Part shown: positions 43,905-55,300 of the stretch, piece by piece
Numbering within the stretch: the stretch's first letter is position 1
How the letters are laid out: each line of letters begins with the position of its first letter
Translations under genes and position numbers: made by a program
The notes under the pieces: model-generated
The model's database searches: none
The model's input: the letters and a program-made list of their open reading frames with translations, nothing else
What the model was told of the DNA's origin: nothing
DNA from: Sweltsa coloradensis
Lineage: Eukaryota; Arthropoda; Insecta; Plecoptera; Chloroperlidae
NCBI GenBank assembly: GCA_024449915.1
Contig: JAMZAV010000776.1
Span: 186,001-250,000 of the forward strand
DNA: 64,000 nt
Reading direction: 5' to 3'

Positions 43905-45127
43905 GAATAAAGTTTTTGGGATACTAATTTAATTTCTAACAAAGTATATAAATAATAAAAAAATATTAACTAAACTAAATATAATTGCAAAAATAAATCC
44001 TAAGATAAATTGAATATAAATCACCGGTAAATATAAGTATGAAAACATAGTACGGTACGGTATAGTAATTTATATCTCGCATACTTCTGTTCCTTTCCGC
44101 AAACTGTTCTCTACCCGTAATGTGTTTCACATGTTACACAGAAATCATCTATAAAAGTGAGTACATATATACTTCACTATACATATGTGACTCATTCGTG
44201 AGTTGAACTACATTCTTATTCAGCCTAATAATTATAATCGAGTCAAAGAAAAGGGTTACCACCAGAGTTGATATTTTTATCAGGGAAATGCGAGTATCAG
44301 AAATTGAAGTCAAATCAAGTACATTTTTGGTACGCCTACTCGACATAAACTGGATTTTTTATTAATTAATTATTTTTATTGTTACTTTTTTATATTGCAT
44401 CAGTATAATATAACCATTGGAACATTATGGTATTTCATACTGATTCATAAAAATTCTCTAGAACAATAAAATAAACAAATTAATTAAATGTTACTCGGTC
44501 ATCACTTTTGGAGACTAACAACAAACATTATAATAATAATAATAATAATCATAACTCAGTTCCAACTATGTCGGGTTGAGTAGTGGTTTTCCACCATTAT
44601 CTGGGGCATGAAACTGTAGATACTAAGCTTGCCAGACTCAGTGTTTCTTCCTCATCATCTAACAATCATAACAACTAGCATTAATAAATAAAATTAATAT
44701 ATGTACCGTATCGGCGTATTGTAAGTATAGCTGAAGAGTCTACATAAAAATGAAGTTTTTGAACTCGAATTAGACTCAAAATTAGAGTTTTTTTAAAGTA
44801 GTACTTGTACTCCAAATTGAATCAAACTAAAAAATCAGGACTCACGCACCCCTAATTTAGATAGAACTTGATAGTTGAGACATTATAGTCAAGTCTTCAC
44901 TTGTTACTTAGATGTATTTAGTTTGTCATGCACTAAGTTTAGCTTGTACGTTTCCACTTTGGGGGTAACATTCTGTATGCAAGTCAGTGAAAAACGTAAA
45001 CAACAAGTCATATATTAGTTTGAGGTTACATATCTTATTGTCCTAAACTTTCCCTTGTATTTTGAATCACTTGTACATACAGCATTTCCCAACTGTCAAC
45101 GTTGTGGTTATGTAGTTACGTAGTTAG
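43905..45127. other. Intergenic, no gene seen
   Basis: AT-rich with an AAT microsatellite near 44531. A lone hAT-like right end (ACGCACCCCTAATTTAG) lies near 44844. The ORF at 44149-44346 has no recognised motif. Confidence 0.35.
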
Positions 45128-45512
45128 TTGGGGTGTGCGGACAACAGATTTTCACTTCGAATTGAATAAAAATCAAATTGTAAGAAAGTATTTAAATATT
45201 CTAATGTACTATGTGAATACTAAGTAAAATGAAATGGTTTTTAATGAAAAAACTCAAAGATTTTTTTAAACCATATTCAAGTTGCATGTGTTGGGACATT
45301 CCAACTGACCTAACCACACTGTAAGGGTAGATAATGAGAGTTTGCTGCTAGTGAATATGAATAGACAGGCTCTGTTCTGCTTTGGTTGAACTACTAGTTC
45401 AAAACGATTCGAATTGTTCAAAATTCAAATATTGGTAGTTTGGTTTCGAATCGAGTTCAACACTTGATATGTCCAATTAAAATTCCAATTTTCAAGTACT
45501 TGCACACCCCTA
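45128..45512. mobile_element. Probable hAT-like element, 385 bp
   Basis: The ends are TTGGGGTGTGCGGACA and ACTTGCACACCCCTA. The flanks GTAGTTAG (45120-45127) and GTCATTAG (45513-45520) match at six of eight bases. Confidence 0.6.
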
Positions 45513-46109
45513 GTCATTAGGAAGGTGTATGAAAAATAATTATTACTAAGTAATATCCAAATGTAACAGTTTCGTCATCCGAGAATAGTTAGGTACTGTA
45601 TAGTATCGGATACGCGACGATTTAATTACTTTTTCTCATAACAAGAGGTAGGGATTAGAAACACTTCCAAATATAATACAAAGCTTAATAAAAGAATATG
45701 TCAGCTATTGCAAACTATATAACACTTCTTCTAATAATAGTTTCAAGGCAGGTTACAAAAAAAATATAACAGTCCGTCTATTTAGAAAAAATTGCAGATA
45801 AGACAATACAAAAATGATTGCTACATTTTCAATTCGTAGTAGCAAATAGCGGTTCCTTGTATTAAAATTGAACCAATTAAAATACTTCTAGTCAAAATAT
45901 ATAGCCATAAAAAGCCTCACTAGATTATGAGTAGGCCTACCTACTGTATTTACCAGATTGCAAGCCTACCTTTCTTTGCAACATTTCTGCCAATCAAAAA
46001 ATTAAACTAAAAAATTAAAATTAAATTTGTATTTAGAGTCTAGGCCTACCCAATCAGTCTGCACTTGGCTTAGAATAAATGACAAACTTGTTTTGTAACT
46101 AATGAATGA

Positions 46110-46115
46110 TTTATT
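46110..46115 (-). terminator. Possible DCAF6 poly(A) signal
   Basis: TTTATT on the + strand, i.e. AATAAA on the minus strand, about 155 bases past the DCAF6 stop codon. Confidence 0.4.
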
Positions 46116-46268
46116 TTAAATTATCTTTTATTGGCCAGTCCTCTTGCATTCGGTTTCGGCTAACAATTGGGCAAACACGGTATTTTGTTTCTATGGCTTT
46201 AAAATACAGCATTCTAGCTTCTAATACAAAGGGATACCTACGTTGTTGACTCTACATAACTGTGAGAT

Positions 46269-46312
46269 CTATTCGGTGGAGTCATCGCCTGCTGGGCGAG
46301 GTCTTCTACCAC
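46269..46312 (-). CDS. DCAF6: DCAF6 last exon
   Basis: Acceptor TTTGTTACAG. It completes a glycine codon and encodes [13 protein letters not shown] with a TAG stop at 46271-46269. Confidence 0.82.
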
Positions 46313-49300
46313 CTGTAACAAAAAGAATGGAAGCATAAGAAAAGAATACTCGTATCTATCTACTAGGGATGACATCGGGTACTCGGGTAACCGACTCCTA
46401 CCCGACTCCTACTATTAGAGTCGACTTCCATTTTTAAGGAGTCGGGTAAAAACAAAAAAAAAAATTTGATGATAAATTGAATGAGATTGCACTTGTTGTC
46501 TCGTTAGTCGTTATCTTATCTCAAAACGTAAACATAACAAATCAGCGAGAGTCTTGGCCGGGCCAAGAGACAAGCAAGCTAGTGATACGTAGTGGGAGGA
46601 GGGTGGGGGGGGATTGGCCGGACAGCGTTGTGCAACCCCACCGAAAATCAGTTATATAACTGAGTGGGTAGACTCATACAATTTATTTATTATTTATTTA
46701 ACTAGAGTAGTGGGCTAAAAATAACTTTTGCATAAAAAAAAAAATAGATTTTTTTTTATTTTTTTTATTGCGGATTGGGGAGTCGACTCCTACCCGGTTC
46801 CCAAGGCTCCGGAGTCGACTCCAATATTTAGGTACTACCCGATGTCATCACTACTATCTACTCCGTTTCATATTACGTGTACGCCTAATACGGTACTGAT
46901 AATAATAATAACACTGCAATAACTTAACTTGGTACATTCCAATTTATGCATGAACTATGAGGAAAAAGAGGTCTATAATCTGTATCCAGATCCACTGAAT
47001 AACCTGAAAATGCATGATTATTGATTGCCTAAGAAATAGGCAAGCCAAAAATGTGGGCAAGTATATGAAAAGAAGTCGTTAAGTTCAAACTAAACTTAGA
47101 TAAATAGCAGCGATGACATTGATTCCAAAAAATTGGAATCGATCATTGTGATCTAAGAATCGATTCTTTTCGAAACTTTTTATTTGTATATAGACCTACA
47201 CAGTTATTTTGGTGGTCATTTTCCGCAGAAGGCGTGTCTTGCCCGCCGTACGCCACGGAACGATGTATTTCGCAACGTTGTGTGGTCGTCTGTTGACCGT
47301 ACTACCTGCCTTTGTGTACGATCGGCGTCTGGCTGGTGAGGAAAGGACAGTAGACACGTGGTTCACCGCTCTGCCACGCCCCAAAACACGACGCACGAAC
47401 GTTGAAACTGTCTAATGAGGAATCGATTTCTCTAATTTGAAATCGATGCAGACAGGAATCGATCCGAAATTGATTCTGCCATGTCATCCCTAATAGATAG
47501 AGCTAAATGCTAAATTTAATTTAATTCAGAATGTTTTAAAACTAAAATTGGGATTTTTAAGGTTAATGAAATTTGAATTTGAAGTGTAATACATAGTACC
47601 TATTGTACCGAATATAGTCCGACCTTTTTTTTTCATTATTTTAAGTTTCAAAATCCCTCCTCGGCCTATATGCGACCATCGGATTTTTATGCACCAATTT
47701 CAAACACCAAGTTACAGTGCCGTGACAAAGAATTAAAGTATAGTTCACCGCTTCTGTCTGGTGCTGCGCCAACAATATGGCAGGCACTGTGGACGCGACG
47801 CTATCTCCATAGTAGTTCCAGGCATACTGACGAGCGAAGTGGGATGCAACAGCTGACTGGGCGATAAGAACGGGTCCGCGTACAGATATTGCTACGTCAT
47901 CACGGGCTCCGTGGAAATACTATGGCACGGTACGTAGGAATAACAGCGTGTAAAATAAGTAATACATTTAAAAAAAAAAAAAAAAAAGTTGTATTTAGAG
48001 TCTACCCACTCAGTTATATAACTGACTTTCAGTGTGGGGGACAGCCGGACAGTAAATCAAAGCGACCAAGCCAACCCTGTAGGCCCCGACGCAATCGACG
48101 AGTGAGCGATAACCAACCAATGATCAATATTTTAATAGGGAATATAGCAATCAGTGGTATGGACAGTGCAAACACCCGCAGATCAACGCCAGAATCAACA
48201 AGGCCGATTCAGAACAACCTTAAATTTATTGTGTGCTTCGTTGCTAGGACGGCTCCAGTCACCGTTTACAATCAGAAGTTAAAAAACTTCTGACTTTGGC
48301 GGGATTCGAACCCTGAACTTTCTGCATTGGAAGCAGATACGCTAACCACAAGACCAACGAGCCACACAATTCAAAAAAATATTCCAGCCCGGCCCGAATT
48401 AACGGGGCTCAATTGTAATTTAGTTTATACAGAGGAACTTCGGTCCAACGATCACGGCGGCAACGATTTCGCGTCCCCAACGACGATTTCACTAAGTCCC
48501 TTCTTTTTCACATTTATACCAATGTTAAATTTTCCCGCCTTAACGTCTTTTAAAAGCGCCAAAAATAATGATTTCCTGCCTCAAACAATGAATTTGTAAG
48601 TCCCCCGATCATAATTGCATTAGTTATTACTCCGCTGCAACGACTCTAAAAAAAAAACGAAAGAAAACCGGAACATTTACGTAAAATATATTACGTGCTC
48701 GACTCCCACCCAAGTGCATCGCCCAAGCCAGGCAGGCCGGCCTCGCCTCACGAGCCAGCTGGCTTGGTAGTCCAAGGCGCAGGCGGCTGCGCAGTAGGCG
48801 TGGAGTCGAGAGAGGAGTGAGCCTGTCTTAATAGCTCTGTCAACCAGACTGACGCGGTGCAGGCGCACTGCACAGAAGGCGTATAGTGAGACAAGGAGCG
48901 GGAAAGTGCTATCTCTACAGCTCTCCGTGTAGGTCGGACTGACGGGTCTTGCGTCATCACATGGAACTCGGGACCTGCGCAGAGACGTACTTAACACTAA
49001 CAGTATCGATCGCTACCAGCTGACGCGTGTATAGGCGCTACACCAATAAATTAGACCGCGTACAGTAAAATTGAAATTTTTCGTGTGATCCTCGTTGAAA
49101 CGATTTCCCACCTGCAAGATTTTTTTTACCCAGTCCCTTAAAAATCGTTGAAGCGAGGTTTCACTGTACAATACTTTGCATAACTTTGTAGATAATGTGC
49201 AATTTTTCTTTCAATTTCATAAAATAAATTGGTGATTGTAAATTGTTTGTTTTTTAAATTTTCCTTAATTAAAATTCCTTGTTTAAAATTTTGATGACCA

Positions 49301-52300
49301 AAGTTAGGGGGTCGTGACAATGTGTAACAGTTTGGTAACAGTTTAATAAGTTACTATGAATGTGATGCTCACCACGTCGTATTTGATTTAGGCACGCCAG
49401 CATTCGTATCATGAAAGTCGCCGGCACGGTGATGGTGTCTTTTGTCTCTTCCAACATTATCTCGTTTCTCTTCTTAAGCTAAAATAAAAGAGAAAAATTT
49501 TACATCAGCATTCCTTAAGGACCATTTCTTGAGATTTAATTGCTAGTCTTGATTCTTTCTTCTTAGTCACACCATGGAGCTGGATTGGAAGGAGGTCTAA
49601 CTCAAATGGGAGTAGACGTACAAGATGATGTACATCCGGTTTCTTTGCCGGTGCCGCCATTTTAGTTGTTATGGTAGTGCCAGACAACACTGTCAATGTA
49701 TGGTAACCACTGACAAGTCAGTAATTTCGAGTTTTACATTGCACATTTCAACAAGATTGTCCTCATATACAACATACAAATTAAATAAGGAGTGATTCCG
49801 CAGTTTAGAGACTAACCTATGTCATTGTTATTAAATAGGCCTAGGCCTACGCAACTGTAGGGCTACATGAAACAGTCACAAACTTCAATTTAAGTTAGGG
49901 CTAGGGCCTAGGCCTAGCCCTTCCCCTAGGCCAAAGATTACTTTATTTCTTTTCGGCCTGCGTTTTCTAGAGCTTGTTATTTATATCACAGTTTATGCCT
50001 AGCTTTCTATTTGTGGCAGGAAGGATATGAAGGGCCGCGAAAACCGATATTTTCTACGCCCCTAGGCCTAGGCTAGCTTAGCCTGGGCCTACTGGGTGAG
50101 ATGTTCTCAAGTCTGGGCCTACCCTAGCCAAGGGCCTACTCATTAATGCCTGTCCCTTGGGAATTTACCTACGCCTATAGCCTATCTAGGATTGACACTA
50201 GACCCAGGCGTACAATTGGCATAGGCCTAGGCCCTAGACACTGATAAATAATAGTGGGTTAGGTTGTTGAACTTATCAGTGCCTATGTCATAAGCCCACC
50301 TGTATCATGAAATGTAGGCCTAGGCCCTAGTAGGCATCTAGGGCTAGGGCCAAGGGACATACGTAGAAATGTAGCCCTAGGCTTCAATGTAGGGCTAGGC
50401 CTAGCCTAGTTCGGTACAAGAATGTAATGTATCGTAGGCGGTAGGACATAGGCTAAGCCTATCTAGAGCAGCAACTTTCAAGCGTTTACCTAAATAGATT
50501 CTAGAAATATTTAGTGTAGGCCTAGGCCTGGTAGGCCTAGCCCCCAGCACCCAGGATAAGGACTTTGCCCACATTTATCACGTGAGACGAGTCCGAATTG
50601 GTCTGGACCGGATTGAATTTTCAGCCTCGGTTTTCAGTGAACTTCATCATTAACTTTTAGTACGGATTGGTTACAAGTTTACAACAAGCTCAATCCGGAA
50701 TCAAAGGTTAAACTGTGATAAAAGGATTAAGCCTTTGAAAAGTAATATTGCTCGAGCATCATGTGTTCGAGATGGCTTGCATTTACCATGCATAATATAT
50801 TAGCCTGTGGGGAGTCATGACTTGAGGTGTAGGCCTACATATCAGGCAAGTTCATGCAGTCAGGGCATGGATGTTTAAATAGTATGATCCGGACTTAGGT
50901 CAGTTCGTATGAGCCAGTCCGGACTCGGTTCGCGTGATAAACTTGTTGTAGGTCTAGGCGTACTACAAATAAGCATAGGCCTAACTGCCTAAGATCTATT
51001 TTGGAATACGTATAGTAGAAGCATTGAGTAGAGATTATATGGTTAGAAATGTAACGCCAGTGGCCGCTTGTCTACCAAGCTGTACAGCCGAGATTACGCT
51101 GGCCGGGTAGTACTTTCACAGCACCGCATATGTTCTAGGGCGCTAAGCTACGCTCCCTTTAATTATTCAAAATCTTATCAAGACTCTATTGTACCTATTC
51201 TTACTTGATTATCACTATAGCTTAATAATAACAATTCAGTGTCACAGCACATCCTTGCACACCAGGGATCCTGGTCTCCAAGTATGTCACCTACTTTCAC
51301 TTGACACTTTCATAACTATAGTATTATTCATAACTTAAAGTCCTTGCCTGTAAATAGATAGGGTGAAACTACACAAATAAGACACCTAGAGCACTGGATG
51401 GTACTATACTCAGTTTGTATATAAGCAGGACATTTTAGCCCAGTAACTTCACTTAGTGCTTGGTCTTGGACACGTGAGGTAGCTCAAGTGTTCAACCCTA
51501 GTCCTATCTGATATTGTGAGGTAGCTCAAAATATCAGATGTCCTCCAGCTGATTGAACGGTAGTTCAAGAGCTAATCCTTCCTCTGAATCCTGTTGCAAT
51601 TGTTACATAAAAAGTGTTAATTAAATTCAGTGAGCATCACAAAAAACTGGGTGAGTCATAATATATTATTATTATCACTATAATTATCATTATCATTCTC
51701 ATAATGAGTATAGCTTGTCTAATGGCGCATCTGTGAACAAATCTCTATTAATTAAGTGACCATGTTTGCACCAAGCAAAGAAAATGTTATAATTTCATTT
51801 CATTTCATTTTATTAGTCATCAATTTTAGCACTCATATGCTTACACAATTACAAGGTAGGCGAGTATTTGATGTTGTCCATGTTGGTATAAAGTAAAATC
51901 CAATACATTACAAAGTATTTACAAAATTACCTATACAGGTATACTAAAGTATCTAGAGACCATTCTATAGCTCATTAAAATAACCCTTTCCACAGAGTCT
52001 AAAATATAAATAACACACAATCTCTGTTGTCTTCTAATTAAAATATCAATGTGTGCCATTATCCAAACTTTCAGTTACTGTATCAACATTAGCATGCAAA
52101 GCACTAAATGTCCATTCAATCAATCTGTGTATGTTACATAACAATTATTACATGACAGCTTCAGTCACTTAATGATTACACAATAAAACTCTGTTTCCGA
52201 TTGACTCGTGTGTTTTTCCAACGTTGGCTACCCAAGAGCCAAGTTCCTACACTCCTCCGAAGTAATTGCCCCTCTGGATTACGCTCTTATAATTAATTAT

Positions 52301-55300
52301 TATCTAATTCATCAGTTAGTCTTCTCAGCTAGACTCTAAACAGCTGAGTGGTGACAGCTTATCCTCCACCCCTTCCGCCCCCTACCACATATTGCTTCGA
52401 TCAGACTGCGCACGCAGTTCAAGTTAACTACATGCGGTGCCGTGAAAGTACTACCCGGCCCGTGTAATCTCAGCTGTACAGCGCAGTAGACCAGCGGCCA
52501 CTCTGGCGTTACATCTGGGTCATTCACGGGTCATTCACTCATATAGAAACAAAATGTTAAATTTAAAAAAATATCTTAGATGAGTCAGCAACCACTGTTG
52601 GACCATATTCAATGAAATGACCCATCTCTAACCATATAATCTATACTCAATGGTAGCAGGTTTTGGGCCATTCAGACATTAGCCTACTGACGACTAAAAA
52701 TGTGGAACAATTTTGGTCTACATGCCATAAGTTACGGCTACAAGAAGAATTTGTGCAGCAAACCATTCACAACACAGTGAAACATTTTTTAATAAAACCT
52801 AGGCTATCTTTTGTAAAGTTATTATGACGTAGTAGTTACAATAAAATGTTTAAATACTGAACAATATAATAGACCTAGTTGTATTTTGAATTCAGTCACC
52901 CGGTCACTATGTATACCAAAGGTTCGAGTTCAAACTAACTGAAGCCGCTTTTACTTGTGACTCGTACCAGTCCTAATGTTTTACACGAGTGAAACCAAGC
53001 TATGCGTAGCCTACATATCAGGCTCGGCTGGCGGTCCCCGCTTGGGTAGGCCACGGTAACTCGGATTGAAGTGAGAAATTTAAGTTCAAAATTGGCTCTA
53101 TAAACCGGCTTCGTTCAGTTCGAATAAAATCCCTTGGTAACGGTGGTGTGAGTCAAGGAGATGGGATATCGGTAACGGGCTTAGGACTGCCATTCAATAT
53201 CGATATTATTTAGTCATAGGCCTACGTTGCATACCGTTTTGCTTGCAGAATTAATTCGTGACTTGTAGGCCTACGCTACATTATTTTATTTCAAAGGGAC
53301 AGAAAATCTGATTTTCTTTACAAATTGTGGTGTCTAGGCATATAGGCCAAACTAAAAGGCAACAAATAATTTTGATTTTCAAATAAAAGAATATAAAAGT
53401 TGGCCTAGGCCTAGTTAGGCCTATCTGCAACGAAAGGGCAATCGATATTGAATGGCATCCATACAGTTTATTTTCATAGATCACCCAAAATAAAACAAAT
53501 GGTTCTTGAAAAGTAAAATGTTTAATCAAAGTAAGCAATAATGTGCTGAATGAGTAGGTAAAATTCTTACAATTTAACGACCGATAGGCCTACACGTTGA
53601 AAGTTCTTTTTGCAAATACCATTCACAGTATTCACTTCAAAAAATTGAAAACATGTTTTAAGGCATGCATAACTGATAGGCCTACCGCCTACCTAGAGCA
53701 TAATCTAGGTATTATTTAATGTAGGCCTGACTTGTGAATGTATATATGCCTAGCCCTACTTAGTTCTCAAATGTATTTCCTTGTTGCTGAATTTATCTAG
53801 GCCTAGACCTACTTAAATAAGTTAGCTAACATATTGCCAAATGTTAGCTTGCAAAGACCTAGGCCCATGGCAATACTTAATCGGCCTTGGATAATCGGTA
53901 CGGTCAGCTGGAAAAATAGTGCAAAAAATTTAATCGTACGGTCAGTGCTTTGATTGGCTGTTTTGGCCCGCCGTTACAATATTGTTTAGATATTCGTACA
54001 GTCAGGACTGATACGGTCACCCATAATCTAAAAATACAATAGGCCTATTTACGCGATGGGATTTTCGCCAGCCGTGTGATTAGGTTAAATTAATTGATCT
54101 TATGGTCAGACACCTGTAGTAAAGTTTCAAGAACGACGTTGTTGTTGTTGAACTATAAAATATTATGATTACAGTATAGGGCCTAGCCGACGGTAGCGCA
54201 TATTTCGCTGAATTCGAGATGGCAGGTCTGACCGTACGATTAGTGCAATATTATTTGTACGGCTACCGTACGAATATCCACTTCGTAGGCCACTTAATCA
54301 TTTGTCAGTAGGCCTAGGTAGGCCTGCTAACAATAACGTGAGAAAAGGACTTTACTTTGAAACTATAAAGCTATAGGCCTAGGCCTAGGTAGGCTCATAG
54401 TTCTAGCCTAGGCTTAGGCCTACCCGAGAAGTAGGCTATAGGCCTAGGGCTCAAGACCTATGGATTGCAGTGTCTGGGGTTGGGTTGTTTTGGATTGTTC
54501 AGCAATGTGGTTTGGTGATGATAGGCCTAGCACTAGGGGCTTACACTATGCAATGATTTTCAAGTCTCTAGGCCTCGGCTAGGGGTCTACACTATGCAAT
54601 GATTTTCAAGCCTCTAGGCCTCGTCTAGGGGTCTACACTATGCAATGATTTTCAAGCCTCTAGGCCTCGGCTAGGGGTCTACACTATGCAATGATTTTCA
54701 AGTCTCTAGGCCTCGTCTAGGGCCTAGGCCTACTTCCTTTATAAGAGAAGAACCAACCATAGAACTATGAAGTATCAACCAATGTTGAATGAAAGTTGAG
54801 CATGGTTTCGGAAACAGCAACAACTTGACATTTTCCTGTATGTCTTTTGTGTTATTGGTACACAAACCATGTGAACAATAATAGCAATTATGCCCACCCG
54901 TTTTGGGCCTTCCTCGAACAGGTATTCCACTCATTTTGGCACATCCATAGTTACAATTTATTAGAGATAACTAAACATTTATACTAGACAGCTCGCACTC
55001 AAACAGCCTAAATGGAAAAGTAAACAATTAAAATGGCGGCTTGGACCGTAATGCAATGCGCGGCGCACAGCGCTTAACTTGTACACCGCCCACTGCAGGA
55101 GCTAGACCTCCAGTACGCCAGTACTATTATAACTCCATGGTCACACCATGGACTTAGAATAGTACTGGCGTTACTGGACCTGCAACATTATGGGGGGGTG
55201 CGTCTGCGATTCTCGTTTCCTGTTTAGGCCTTAACTTATAGCAACAAAAAAATTGGCGGCCATTTTAGCACTTCAAAATGTAAATAAATGTGTAAACAGG

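Noticed and set aside
47889..48293. ORF of 134 codons
   Set aside because: It reads through the inverted tRNA-headed SINE at 47985-48368.
48677..48997. ORF of 106 codons in GC-rich DNA
   Set aside because: It lies inside the pogo-type element and shows no protein family features.
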